DNA of 64,000 nucleotides, taken from positions 78,836 through 142,835 of the forward strand of contig QCFH01000001.1 of NCBI GenBank assembly GCA_003278345.1, written 5' to 3'. Made by a program: the position numbers and the translations under genes. The stretch comes from Prochlorococcus sp. AG-363-C02 (GTDB lineage: Bacteria; Cyanobacteriota; Cyanobacteriia; PCC-6307; Cyanobiaceae). Within the stretch, counting starts at the first letter, position 1. The number at the start of each line of letters is the position of its first letter. The notes below the pieces were generated by a model. The model saw nothing but the letters and a program-made list of their open reading frames with translations. It had not been told where the DNA came from and did no database searches. This document shows positions 45,651 to 53,710 of the stretch, in pieces.

Positions 45651-45818
45651 ATGGCAACTCTCACTTATCGAGGTAAATCTTACGTTCAGCATAAAGAACC
45701 TGTTGAGAAGCAGTTTGTTGAACTTACATACAGAAGGAATGTCTATTCAAACAGGCAAAAAGATGCGTCAAGCGACCATCCCCTTCTGACTTATCGTGGA
45801 ATAAATTATCAAAATTGA
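45651..45818 (+). CDS. DUF4278 small protein under glutamine riboswitch (55 aa)
   Basis: 55 residues from ATG 45651. The track start at 45612 lies within the aptamer and is rejected. The protein is made of three copies of the DUF4278 motif: LTYRGKSYV near the N-terminus, LTYRRNVYSNR in the middle and LTYRGINYQN at the end. The family is small, cyanobacterial and of unknown function. The upstream glutamine aptamer implies synthesis tied to nitrogen status. The gene is followed at once by a strong hairpin terminator. Confidence 0.8.
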   Translation: MATLTYRGKSYVQHKEPVEKQFVELTYRRNVYSNRQKDASSDHPLLTYRGINYQN

Positions 45819-45837
45819 TTTAGCATCAATTTTTAAA
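45811..45837 (+). terminator. rho-independent terminator overlapping DUF4278 stop
   Basis: AAAATTGAT-TTAGC-ATCAATTTT forms a perfect 9-bp stem with a 5-base loop; the TGA stop lies in the left arm and the T-rich right arm provides the U tract. A second, longer AAAAAGAGCT/AGCTCTTTTT inverted repeat follows at 45835-45887. Confidence 0.65.
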
Positions 45838-45887
45838 AAGAGCTACTTCAAAATTTTCTTTTAATTTTTCTTCAAGCAGCTCTTTTT
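45835..45887. terminator. second long inverted repeat, possible bidirectional terminator
   Basis: AAAAAGAGCT (45835-45844) and AGCTCTTTTT (45878-45887) are exact complements, with further partial pairing (CTT/AAG) inward. The A-tract/T-tract ends could stop transcription in both directions. Confidence 0.5.
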
Positions 45888-45956
45888 AAGTAAATATCAT
45901 GTAATCTTAGGGATATATAGTAAAAATAGGATCAGATAGTCTCTTGTATTATTTTC

Positions 45957-45979
45957 TTTGATTAATACTTTTAATCAAA
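45957..45979. promoter_or_regulatory. 9-bp palindrome upstream of 74-aa gene
   Basis: TTTGATTAA-TACTT-TTAATCAAA is a perfect dyad ending 37 bases before the ATG at 46017, next to a TATGCT -10-like hexamer (45985-45990). The position suits an operator. Confidence 0.45.
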
Positions 45980-46016
45980 AAGACTATGCTATTTTCAATA
46001 ACAATAATTTAATTCT

Positions 46017-46241
46017 ATGGTTGAATTAACTTTAATGGTGCTACTAAATTCTGTGGCAGACAAGTTCTGTGAATATCGTTCAGATGGAAGTGATACTTAC
46101 CGATCTCTCTTGCTAGCCTACAGTGATGCAAGCGAAAAGTATGGGGTGCAAGAAGTAAGAGAGGTTATAAAAAATTCTCAAGGTTTAAATTTTAGCGCTG
46201 TTGCCATCGGCCTTTTAAAATGCCCACAACATCTAAAATAA
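46017..46241 (+). CDS. hypothetical protein (74 aa)
   Basis: A 74-residue ORF beginning MVELTLMVLLNSVADKFCEYRSDGSDTYRSLLLAYSDASEKYG. It is predicted helical and soluble, with two cysteines (FCEY and LKCPQ) far apart. I do not recognise a family. It is framed by a palindrome on the 5' side and the class V aminotransferase on the 3' side (49 bases). It lies in the small-gene zone downstream of the riboswitch locus. Codon use and length make it plausible but not certain. Confidence 0.6.
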   Translation: MVELTLMVLLNSVADKFCEYRSDGSDTYRSLLLAYSDASEKYGVQEVREVIKNSQGLNFSAVAIGLLKCPQHLK

Positions 46242-46290
46242 ATATTTTTATTAGTTTAGATTAACTAGCTTATATACATCAATAAATAAA

Positions 46291-47484
46291 ATGAGTTTTT
46301 TAAGATCAGATTTACCAGCACTATCAAATAAATACTATTTTAACTATGGTGGGCAAGGTCCTTTGCCCAAGTCATCATTAGATGCAATTACAAATAGCTG
46401 GATAAAGATACAATCTTTGGGTCCATTTACTAACAATGTATGGCCTTATATCTCGGCAGAAGTTACACAGACTAAAGGCATAATTGCAAAATTTTGTGGT
46501 GTAAGTATTAAAAGAGTTTGTTTAACCGAAAATGTCACGAGTGGTTGTGTCTTGCCTCTTTGGGGCCTACCATTTTCTAATGGAGATAGAATTTTAATAA
46601 GCGACTGTGAGCATCCTGGTATAGTATCTGCATGTCAAGAACTTGCTCGTAGATTTAATCTTGAAATAGATATCTTAAAAGTTCAACTTATTAGAGAAGG
46701 AGGGGTTGATGAACAAAATAAGATTAACAGTTTAGTTATCAAGAATTTAGAAAAAGAGTTGAAAAGTAGAACAAAGCTTGTTGTAATATCTCATCTTTTA
46801 TGGAACACAGGAGCAATAATGCCAATAGGATTGATTTCAGAAATTCTTTCAAATCACAATAACCAGCCTTTCTTATTAGTTGATGCAGCACAAAGTTTTG
46901 GACAAATCCCAATAAAAGAAGCTGCTACAAAAGCAGATATCTATGCTTTTACAGGTCACAAATGGGCATTTGGTCCTGAAGGTCTTGGTGGAGTAATTCT
47001 TTCAGAGAGAGTCTTGGAAGAAGCAACACCTACAATCATAGGCTGGAAAAGCCTTGTCCATGAGGGAAGTATTAATAAAGAAAATACAAATCCCTTTCAC
47101 TCTGATGCCAGACGATTTGAAGTGGCGACTTCCTGTACTCCACTCCTGGCCGGTCTTCGTTGTTCAATGGAACTTCTTATAAATGAAGGGAATGAAATAG
47201 AAAGGATTCAAAAGATTAAATTTCTCAGTTATAAATTGTGGGAAGAACTTAGCAAAATTAAAACGTTAAATCTTATTCTTAAAGGACCACCATCATCAGG
47301 AATAATAAGTTTCACTTTTAATTCCAAAATCAGACCCGCGGAAGTTGTTAATTTACTAGGCAAAGAATCAGTCTGGATAAGAGCACTCGAAGACCCTGTT
47401 TGGCTTCGTGCATGTGTTCACATAACTACCACTGAGGACGAAATACAAACGCTTGTATCAACTCTTAGAGCGATAACAACTTAA
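46291..47484 (+). CDS. class V PLP aminotransferase / cysteine desulfurase-like
   Basis: 397 residues. Fold type I PLP enzyme of aminotransferase class V with the lysine motif AFTGHKWAFGPEGLGGVILSE (Schiff-base lysine about residue 232) and DAAQSFGQIPI, where the aspartate holds the pyridine nitrogen. The N-terminus YFNYGGQGPLPKSSLDAI resembles isopenicillin-N epimerase-like and CsdA-like members. The active cysteine of desulfurases is not evident near the C-terminus (VWLRACVHIT could be examined). So the reaction is open. Convergent with murE, 4-base overlap. Confidence 0.85.
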   Translation: MSFLRSDLPALSNKYYFNYGGQGPLPKSSLDAITNSWIKIQSLGPFTNNVWPYISAEVTQTKGIIAKFCGVSIKRVCLTENVTSGCVLPLWGLPFSNGDRILISDCEHPGIVSACQELARRFNLEIDILKVQLIREGGVDEQNKINSLVIKNLEKELKSRTKLVVISHLLWNTGAIMPIGLISEILSNHNNQPFLLVDAAQSFGQIPIKEAATKADIYAFTGHKWAFGPEGLGGVILSERVLEEATPTIIGWKSLVHEGSINKENTNPFHSDARRFEVATSCTPLLAGLRCSMELLINEGNEIERIQKIKFLSYKLWEELSKIKTLNLILKGPPSSGIISFTFNSKIRPAEVVNLLGKESVWIRALEDPVWLRACVHITTTEDEIQTLVSTLRAITT

Positions 47485-48992
47485 CGTCCTCTAAATATTT
47501 TCAAGGCTTGTCTTGCAACATCTCTATCATCAAATTTAATTGTTTTATCTTTAAGGATTTGATAGTTTTCATGCCCCTTACCAGCAATCAACACCATATC
47601 ATCAGGCAAAGCTTTAAGAATAGTCTCTTTAATTGCAGCCTCTCTATCTTCATTGATAATCACATCAGCTTTTTTAGGTATTCCTTTCATTATATCTAAT
47701 AAAATTTGTTTTGGTTCTTCACTTCGCGGATTATCAGAGGTGAGAACGGTAGAATCAGCTAGTTTAGCGGCAATATATCCCATCTGTGCTCTCTTCCCTC
47801 TATCTCTATCGCCACCGCACCCAAATACGCAATAAAGCTTTCCTGAAACAAAAGAGCGTAGGGTCATCAAAGCATTTTCCAAGCCATCCGGTGTATGAGC
47901 GTAATCAACAACAACCCCAGGGAACTCTCCTTCTATAGAAATTGCTTCCATTCTGCCTGGTACACCAGGAAAACTTTTTGTTGAATATAAAAGATCTTCC
48001 AATAAAATACCCTGTTGTAGCAATACACCTATAGCCTCGAGCAAATTCATAAGGTTAAATCTACCAACTAAAGGTGAAGTGAATATACCTTTCCCACAAG
48101 GAGTATGCAGCAAGCCTTCAGAACCTTTAGAATTTATATTTAAATCAGTAACAAATAGTTCTGGACTCATCGATTTAATCACACTATTATCTATAGAAGC
48201 CCTCCAACACTTTTTTTGCAAGCGTTCAGCTAGTCGACGCCCCCAATAATCGTCAATATTTACAACAGCCCTTGATTCTCCTTCTTGCAAATAAGGTGAT
48301 TGAAATAATAGCGCTTTTGCTTCAAAGTATTCCTCCATTGACTCATGGTAATCAAGATGATCTTGCGTTAAATTTGTAAATATAGCTCCTGAAAATCGAC
48401 AACCTGCAACCCGTCTTTGAGAAAGTGCATGCGAGCTCACTTCCATTGCAGCCATACCAGCACCTGATAAGACTGCTTTTGCAAGTTGAGACTGCAAGGT
48501 ATGAGCAAAAGAGGTTGTATGCGTTGCGATTTCACTATATTTAGGCCATCTGTTAACTAAAGTGCCGAATAAAGCAGATGAAACACCGGATTTATTAGCT
48601 AAATGCTCTATTAAATGAGATGTTGTTGTTTTGCCATTAGTTCCTGTAACTCCTATTAATGACAAATTTAATGATGGTTGCCCCCAAAAAGCAGAGGATA
48701 ATTCTCCCATCCAATAACTAACTGGCTCAGGTAAAACAATTACCATATCTGTTTTAAAGGGAGGATATAAACCTGCCGCATTAGTTCCAATTACTGCAGC
48801 GGCCGCACCTGCATCTAAAGCCTTCCTCCAAAACTTACCTCCATCAACATTCTCACCTGGCAACCCAAAAAATAGTTCGCCCTTTTTTATGGAACGTGAG
48901 TCACATCCAATGCTGTCAATTATCACGTCTTTGAAAGCTAAGGGAGGCTTAAGTCCTACTTTTTGCAATAGTGAATGGAGCTTATGTGACAT
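47481..48992 (-). CDS. murE: UDP-MurNAc-L-Ala-D-Glu:meso-DAP ligase
   Basis: 503 residues. ATP-binding GVTGTNGKTTTSH at 114-126, HTTSFAHTLQ and the central domain LTQDHLDYHESMEEYFEAKALLF with the carbamylated-lysine region; the specificity loop LTSDNPRSEEPKQIL has the DNPR sequence that selects meso-diaminopimelate. It adds mDAP to the murein precursor in the cytoplasm. Length standard. Follows the thioredoxin-like gene in minus-strand order (gap about 15 bases), so yidD, the thiol gene and murE probably form one transcript. Confidence 0.96.
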   Translation of the reverse strand: MSHKLHSLLQKVGLKPPLAFKDVIIDSIGCDSRSIKKGELFFGLPGENVDGGKFWRKALDAGAAAAVIGTNAAGLYPPFKTDMVIVLPEPVSYWMGELSSAFWGQPSLNLSLIGVTGTNGKTTTSHLIEHLANKSGVSSALFGTLVNRWPKYSEIATHTTSFAHTLQSQLAKAVLSGAGMAAMEVSSHALSQRRVAGCRFSGAIFTNLTQDHLDYHESMEEYFEAKALLFQSPYLQEGESRAVVNIDDYWGRRLAERLQKKCWRASIDNSVIKSMSPELFVTDLNINSKGSEGLLHTPCGKGIFTSPLVGRFNLMNLLEAIGVLLQQGILLEDLLYSTKSFPGVPGRMEAISIEGEFPGVVVDYAHTPDGLENALMTLRSFVSGKLYCVFGCGGDRDRGKRAQMGYIAAKLADSTVLTSDNPRSEEPKQILLDIMKGIPKKADVIINEDREAAIKETILKALPDDMVLIAGKGHENYQILKDKTIKFDDRDVARQALKIFRGR

Positions 48993-49007
48993 TCAAAAAA
49001 CATCCTT

Positions 49008-49319
49008 TTACTTAGTTTGTAATTTTTTACATATATTTTTTTTTAACCAAATAGCTAGATCTTCTTGGGAAATTCGTGGTGAAACTCTAGGTAATTCAAA
49101 CCTTCTCAATGGATTGTCTAATTCGAGTATTAAAACAGGTACCTCCAATGAATAACGAGCTTTTATAGACTTTGGAATATCTGGTTCATCAATATTGACA
49201 ACACAAAGAACTAAAGGAGGATCAAAAAGGTCCAAAGATATTTGACTTATTCGCTCTTCAAGTCCTTTGCAAATGCAACAACCCAATCTACTGAAAAGAA
49301 TTAATTTGTTTTTACTCAT
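49008..49319 (-). CDS. glutaredoxin-like / DUF836 thiol protein (103 aa)
   Basis: 103 residues with a thioredoxin-like start KLILFSRLGCCICKGLEERI, where C14-C15-I-C17 gives a CxxC with an extra middle cysteine, then PPLVLCVVNIDEPDIPKSIKARYSLEVPVLILE (the cis-proline strand VPVL). It matches the small DUF836/glutaredoxin-2-like group that probably handles disulfides or glutathione. Upstream, its start codon overlaps the yidD stop by one base; downstream lies murE. Start at ATG 49319 follows from that overlap. Confidence 0.78.
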   Translation of the reverse strand: MSKNKLILFSRLGCCICKGLEERISQISLDLFDPPLVLCVVNIDEPDIPKSIKARYSLEVPVLILELDNPLRRFELPRVSPRISQEDLAIWLKKNICKKLQTK

Positions 49320-49555
49320 TAATCAGGCACTGGATCACAACAACAAGGGGTAAAAGGATGACAGCGTGAAAGCCGTTTTAGAGTCAGCCAGCTCCCTTTC
49401 CATGGACCATGCTTAGAAATTGCTTCTAGTCCATATTCACTGCAAGTAGGAATAAAACGACATCTTGGGCCGAAAACAGGAGATATCCATTGTCTATAGA
49501 AGCTTATTAAACCCAAAAATAATTTACCAAGAAAATTATTAAACTTTTTCATCAT
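49319..49555 (-). CDS. yidD: membrane protein insertion efficiency factor YidD
   Basis: 78 residues. The signature [51 protein letters not shown] is complete, with the three conserved cysteines and a short amphipathic N-terminus. YidD assists YidC-dependent insertion of membrane proteins. It overlaps the next gene (thiol protein) by one base. Divergent from rpsD. The C-terminus ([10 protein letters not shown]) is cysteine-rich, seen also in other cyanobacterial members. Confidence 0.92.
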   Translation of the reverse strand: MMKKFNNFLGKLFLGLISFYRQWISPVFGPRCRFIPTCSEYGLEAISKHGPWKGSWLTLKRLSRCHPFTPCCCDPVPD

Positions 49556-49660
49556 GCTTCAATATAGAATATTTTACATTAGATCGTACATCTAGGAATG
49601 CATAGCTGCATAAACCTTGGTGGCTGATTTAATCACAATTATCCCTTACTTATTTTATCT

Positions 49661-50269
49661 ATGTCTAGATACCGTGGGCCTCGATTGAGGATCACGCGTC
49701 GCTTGGGAGATCTTCCAGGTCTCACCCGGAAAGCCGCGAAGCGGTCAAATCCACCAGGTCAGCACGGCAGTGCCCGTCGCAAGCGCTCAGAATACGCGAT
49801 CCGTTTAGAAGAAAAGCAAAAACTTCGATTCAATTATGGAATTTCTGAACGACAGCTTGTTCGCTACGTAAAAAAAGCAAGATCGATGGAGGGTTCTACA
49901 GGAACAAACCTTCTCAAACTATTAGAAAGCAGACTAGATAATATTTGCTTTCGGCTTGGATTTGGCCCGACTATTCCAGGGGCGAGACAGCTTGTTAACC
50001 ATGGGCATGTGATTGTAAATGGCAAGCCTTTAAACATCGCAAGCTATCAATGCAAGGCGGGAGATCTTATTTCTATTCGTGAAAACAAGGCGAGCAAAAA
50101 GCTAGTGGAAGGGAATCTAGAATTCCCTGGCCTGGCAAATGTGCCTCCTCACCTCGAGCTGGAAAAGTCAAAAATGTCTGCCAAAGTCACAGGAAAATGT
50201 GACAGGGAATGGGTGGCCATCGAAATTAATGAACTCCTAGTTGTTGAGTACTACTCACGTAAAGTATAA
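49661..50269 (+). CDS. rpsD: 30S ribosomal protein S4
   Basis: 202 residues. It begins [24 protein letters not shown], typical of cyanobacterial/plastid S4, and has the S4 RNA-binding domain in the middle ([50 protein letters not shown]). Binds 16S rRNA early in assembly and may regulate translation of its own mRNA. Monocistronic with a strong terminator downstream. Its GC content is clearly above the neighbourhood, as expected for a highly expressed gene. Confidence 0.98.
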   Translation: MSRYRGPRLRITRRLGDLPGLTRKAAKRSNPPGQHGSARRKRSEYAIRLEEKQKLRFNYGISERQLVRYVKKARSMEGSTGTNLLKLLESRLDNICFRLGFGPTIPGARQLVNHGHVIVNGKPLNIASYQCKAGDLISIRENKASKKLVEGNLEFPGLANVPPHLELEKSKMSAKVTGKCDREWVAIEINELLVVEYYSRKV

Positions 50270-50312
50270 AAAAGCTATTGGCATCAATGGTTTTGATTAT
50301 TATTTGTTAATC

Positions 50313-50344
50313 AAAAGCCCCCTTATAAATCAGGGGGCTTTTTT
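50313..50344 (+). terminator. rho-independent terminator of rpsD
   Basis: AAAAGCCCCC-TTATAAATCA-GGGGGCTTTT: a perfect 10-bp GC-rich stem with a 10-base loop and a run of T's, 44 bases after the rpsD stop. The clearest terminator in the window. Confidence 0.9.
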
Positions 50345-50412
50345 GTGCTCAGAACTTAACGCACCTTTTTTCGTAAGAGCTGTTAATTTAAGTAATTATA
50401 TATAAAAACTCT

Positions 50413-50715
50413 GTGGTTACTGACAAGGCGCTACTCAAAGAAGTTACAAAAGAACTTTGGAATTCAGTTAAAAAGCTGCGTCCTGATCTAGGAAAAGATC
50501 CGCGAATGCAACTCGTCTTAAAAGCACTTATTACAATAGGAGACCTTCCTAATCAAGTTGAGGCTGCAATGGTAGTGGCTACTTGCCTAGAAATGGAAGA
50601 GTCTGATTCAGATCCCGTTAAAGTCCAGGATAAAACTCAAGATGATGGCAATTCTGATTCAGATGAATTATCCAAAGGCAGAAGAACAGTGCGCAGAAGG
50701 TCAACAGCCAACTAA
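50413..50715 (+). CDS. hypothetical protein, 100 aa, GTG start
   Basis: A 100-codon ORF starting with GTG at 50413. The first ~65 residues look folded and helical (LLKEVTKELWNSVKKLRPDLGKDPRMQLVLKALITIGDLPNQVEAAMVVATCLEME), and the rest is an acidic, low-complexity stretch ending in a basic patch (SDELSKGRRTVRRRSTAN). No family recognised; it has the look of a conserved small picocyanobacterial protein. It lies after the rpsD terminator with its own 5' region, which holds a TTTCGTAAGAG...TGTTAA stretch also found before groEL. Confidence 0.7.
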   Translation: MVTDKALLKEVTKELWNSVKKLRPDLGKDPRMQLVLKALITIGDLPNQVEAAMVVATCLEMEESDSDPVKVQDKTQDDGNSDSDELSKGRRTVRRRSTAN

Positions 50716-50854
50716 AAAATACATATAAATCAATCTAAGGATTTAGTTTCAGTCTCAAAAAATTAAAAATAGAACTAACGCAATCAATCTATCTAATACA
50801 TAAAGTACTTACTAAGTATAAATTACATTGCTGATTATAATAAATAATTAAAGT

Positions 50855-50872
50855 GCTATAACTAGCTATAGC
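50855..50872 (-). terminator. weak hairpin 3' of microprotein pair
   Basis: GCTATA-ACTAGC-TATAGC lies just beyond the stop codon of the minus-strand pair. Its stem is 6 bp and the minus strand continues ACTTTAATTATTT, so a weak terminator is possible. Confidence 0.35.
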
Positions 50873-50875
50873 TTA

Positions 50876-51040
50876 TTAAGTTATATCTGTAGAATTTTCT
50901 AAATCACAAGCAAATTCACACTCAGTCAATTCTTTATTGGTAAGTCTGTCCAAAATTCTAGCTTTATCAATAGGGGATAATTCTCCGTTAGAAGACCATT
51001 TCAACGTAGTTTTACGTTGAATAGGGTTTTTATTGATCAT
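50876..51040 (-). CDS. CX3C microprotein, 54 aa (absent from ORF track)
   Basis: Minus-strand ORF of 54 codons from ATG 51040 to TAA 50876. The product begins MINKNPIQRKTTLKWSSNGELSPIDKARILDRL and has a single cysteine pair ECEFACDLE (C41 and C45, CX3C). A good Shine-Dalgarno AAGGAAG lies 6 bases before the ATG, inside the end of the upstream small gene, so the two are coupled. Basic N-terminus, acidic C-terminus, no membrane segment. No family recognised. Too short for the ORF track. Confidence 0.7.
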   Translation of the reverse strand: MINKNPIQRKTTLKWSSNGELSPIDKARILDRLTNKELTECEFACDLENSTDIT

Positions 51041-51041
51041 C

Positions 51042-51191
51042 TTAATCTTCCTTTTTTAAATGAACTTCTATACAGCGGGTTACACACTCACCGCCTTCAC
51101 CACTAATGCTGCAGGCAGTTATACATTCAAAATATGAGTCAATTGAATCTCTCTGATCATTTGTCAGAACATCACTATTCGGAGAAATCAT
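51042..51191 (-). CDS. twin CX3C microprotein, 49 aa (absent from ORF track)
   Basis: Minus-strand ORF of 49 codons from ATG 51191 to TAA 51042. The product reads MISPNSDVLTNDQRDSIDSYFECITACS... and contains two CX3C pairs (C23/C27 and C36/C40) separated by eight residues, with GEGGE between. Twin CX3C arrangements fold as disulfide-linked helical hairpins or bind metal. Its stop overlaps the Shine-Dalgarno of the 54-aa gene, whose ATG follows one base later. Together they form a two-gene operon of cysteine-pair microproteins. Function unknown. Confidence 0.7.
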   Translation of the reverse strand: MISPNSDVLTNDQRDSIDSYFECITACSISGEGGECVTRCIEVHLKKED

Positions 51192-51410
51192 TTTTTAACT
51201 TCAAATTAAAACGGAAGCTATATTTAGCACGAATCAACAAGGCCCAGCACCTTTCATTACCAAAGATAAAGTACCTAAGTAATAATTACTAAGGCAATGG
51301 ATTAATGTCTTGTTTTTTATATTTTCTAGAAAGAATTTTTTGCGAAAAATTAAAATAAACTACACTAGTGAAGATAAATTTACCAAAATCAATCTAAAGG
51401 CATAAATGTT

Positions 51411-52316
51411 TTGTCAAACGAACTTATAGAGACTGTAAAGGAGCTCAGGCTCCTTGGTTGGTCTGAAGAAGGGGCAAAAAGCTATACAGAGTTATTGCTT
51501 GCAGATGATGTAGATATCATAACAATAAACAAATTTATTATTTTATTTTTTTTAGCTATTCTATTACTCATAATATATATATCAACAAAGAGATATCTAA
51601 GTAGTGAAATAGGCCGAAAATCTATTAAAAGAAGAAAAGAATCTAATTACAAAGCAATAAAGTCTGCTTCCACAAGGAAAGAAGCAGTGCATGAATTAAA
51701 GGTTTTAGAAAAAAGTGAATCAAATATATTAGAACAAAAAGTTTCCAATGCAAATGATATGAAGATTTCAAGCGGAAATAATGATCAAGCAAAAAAATCA
51801 TTTGATTTTAAAACTGAATCAAATGATTTTCAAAAGCCTAATATTGCTAAGAAGTTTAGGCGACCTTTAAAAGATCACTTCATTGATTTATATAAAGAGA
51901 CCTCAATTGATACAGACAAAAGTATCGAGCCAATAATATTATTATGTATAATAATATATGATCTATCTATAGAGTTACTCAAAATATCCTTAAGCTTTTT
52001 TACAAAAAAACAACAGCGTATATTAACTCCTAGCCCAAATAATTTTCTTCCAAATAGTATCTACAATAAAGATGAAAAGGAGTTGATTAATATTTTAGAT
52101 GGGATAGAGATAGTTTCTAATCTTAGCAAAAATCAATTAATAGATTTAATAGCCTCAAGTCCATTGGCTTTAAAAAAACTCGCATTAGAAGAAAGAAGAA
52201 GCTTCCTAATGAAAAAAACAAATCTAGAGTTAAAGTCACTTTTAAAAGGAGTTAGAAATATATCTAGATTAAAAAAGAAAGAATTGGTTGAAAAGATATT
52301 ATCTTTAGAGAGATAG
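51411..52316 (+). CDS. single-pass membrane protein with SAP-like C-terminus (301 aa)
   Basis: 301 residues from a TTG at 51411 with AAAGG 10 bases upstream. N-terminal helical segment ELIETVKELRLLGWSEEGAKSYTELLLADD, then a transmembrane helix at about 42-59 (FIILFFLAILLLIIYIS), a long lysine-rich linker, a second possible membrane-associated helix (IILLCIIIYDLSIELLKISLSFF), and a C-terminal block ELINILDGIEIVSNLSKNQLIDLIAS...NLELKSLLKGVRNISRLKKKELVEKIL. The last repeat resembles SAP/HeH or Rho-N helix-extended-loop-helix motifs that bind nucleic acid. No orthologous function recognised. Strongly AT-rich codons. Confidence 0.7.
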   Translation: MSNELIETVKELRLLGWSEEGAKSYTELLLADDVDIITINKFIILFFLAILLLIIYISTKRYLSSEIGRKSIKRRKESNYKAIKSASTRKEAVHELKVLEKSESNILEQKVSNANDMKISSGNNDQAKKSFDFKTESNDFQKPNIAKKFRRPLKDHFIDLYKETSIDTDKSIEPIILLCIIIYDLSIELLKISLSFFTKKQQRILTPSPNNFLPNSIYNKDEKELINILDGIEIVSNLSKNQLIDLIASSPLALKKLALEERRSFLMKKTNLELKSLLKGVRNISRLKKKELVEKILSLER

Positions 52317-52507
52317 GCAATTTTCATCTCTTAATAGAATCAAGATTTTATAACTTTACAAATCAATTTTTACTCCTAAAACTCCTAAAATAAAGATCAA
52401 AGGTGCGAAGATTAACTAACGTTTTATATGCCTTTGGCTACGAAAATATTTAAAACTACAGCATTAGCCTAATAATATAGTTTTTATATAGAGTCTCTTT
52501 TATACAA

Positions 52508-53710
52508 TTGTCATCTAGAAGAGAACTTCTCTTGAAGCAAGTGGAATCACAACTGCCAGAAGAGCAATCTCATCCAAGAGAAAGCACAAAGGTTATACAC
52601 CATGGTGAAAGTTTTGCTAATAGCACTGGCACAGTAATGCCTCCTATTTACCAAACTGCAACCTTTAGACACGGGAATCCAGAAGGATTTGATTACACTC
52701 GTTCTGGCAACCCAAATTTCCGGATATTAGAAGCTGTTTTATGTTCTTTGGAAAATTGCAACTATTCAACTGTTTTCGGATCTGGTGTTAGTGCTATAAC
52801 CGCAATTGCAAGTTCTCTTAGTTCAGGGGATCTTATTTTATGCGAAGAAAATCTTTATGGTTGTACGGTCAGACTCTTTGAACAAGTTTTCAAGAAATTC
52901 GGACTTAGAACTAAATGGTTAGACTTTTCAACACAATCTTCTATTGATTCAATCAACACACTTGCTCCATCAATGATTTGGTTAGAGAGTCCAACTAATC
53001 CTCTTTTAAAAATTATGGATCTAAAAAAGATTTGTGCAAATGCAAAAAAGAATCAAATCCCTGTAGTGGTTGACAACACTTTTGCAACCGCCCTATTGCA
53101 AAAACCTCTTGAACTTGGTGCAACTATATCTCTTACAAGTACTACAAAATATATTAATGGGCATTCAGATGCCTTAGGAGGAGCTGTATGCACTCAAGAC
53201 AGCTCCTGGAATGAGAAAATGAAATTTGCACAAAAAGCACTTGGTTTGCAACCATCTCCATTTGATTGCTGGCTAATAACAAGAGGGATAAAAACGCTTC
53301 CTCTACGATTACACAGACAAGTAGACAATGCCTTAAAATTAGCGAATGAATTAGCAGAGCATAATTGTGTGCAGTGGGTAAAATATCCTTTTCGATCCGA
53401 TCACCCTCAAAATGAACTTGCTCGAAAACAAATGACTGCAGGAGGAGCAATTATCACCGTAAAGTTAAAAGCCAATCAAAAGGAAGCATATTCTTTTTGT
53501 AAAAATCTCAAATATTTCACCATGGCAGAAAGTCTAGGAGGGATAGAAAGTCTTGTATGCCATCCAGCAACTATGACTCATGCTTCTGTTCCACCGCAAA
53601 TAAAACAAAAGCTAGGAATCGATGAAGGCTTGGTTAGATTGTCAATAGGCTGCGAAGATTTCCTTGATCTAGATCGAGATATCAAACAAAGTTTAGAAAA
53701 ATTGAAGTGA
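52508..53710 (+). CDS. cystathionine gamma-synthase-like PLP enzyme (first of pair)
   Basis: About 400 residues, Cys/Met metabolism PLP family. Substrate/PLP segments include STGTVMPPIYQTATFRHGNPEGFDYTRSGNPNFRILEAVLCSLE and VFGSGVSAITAIASSL, with the Schiff-base lysine in SLTSTTKYINGHSDALGGAV (about residue 218). The C-terminus LVRLSIGCEDFLDLDRDIKQSLE is characteristic. It forms cystathionine from an activated homoserine, or is the reverse lyase. TTG start. Its TGA overlaps the GTG of the next gene. The pair precedes cysK, so methionine/cysteine interconversion is coordinated. Confidence 0.88.
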   Translation: MSSRRELLLKQVESQLPEEQSHPRESTKVIHHGESFANSTGTVMPPIYQTATFRHGNPEGFDYTRSGNPNFRILEAVLCSLENCNYSTVFGSGVSAITAIASSLSSGDLILCEENLYGCTVRLFEQVFKKFGLRTKWLDFSTQSSIDSINTLAPSMIWLESPTNPLLKIMDLKKICANAKKNQIPVVVDNTFATALLQKPLELGATISLTSTTKYINGHSDALGGAVCTQDSSWNEKMKFAQKALGLQPSPFDCWLITRGIKTLPLRLHRQVDNALKLANELAEHNCVQWVKYPFRSDHPQNELARKQMTAGGAIITVKLKANQKEAYSFCKNLKYFTMAESLGGIESLVCHPATMTHASVPPQIKQKLGIDEGLVRLSIGCEDFLDLDRDIKQSLEKLK

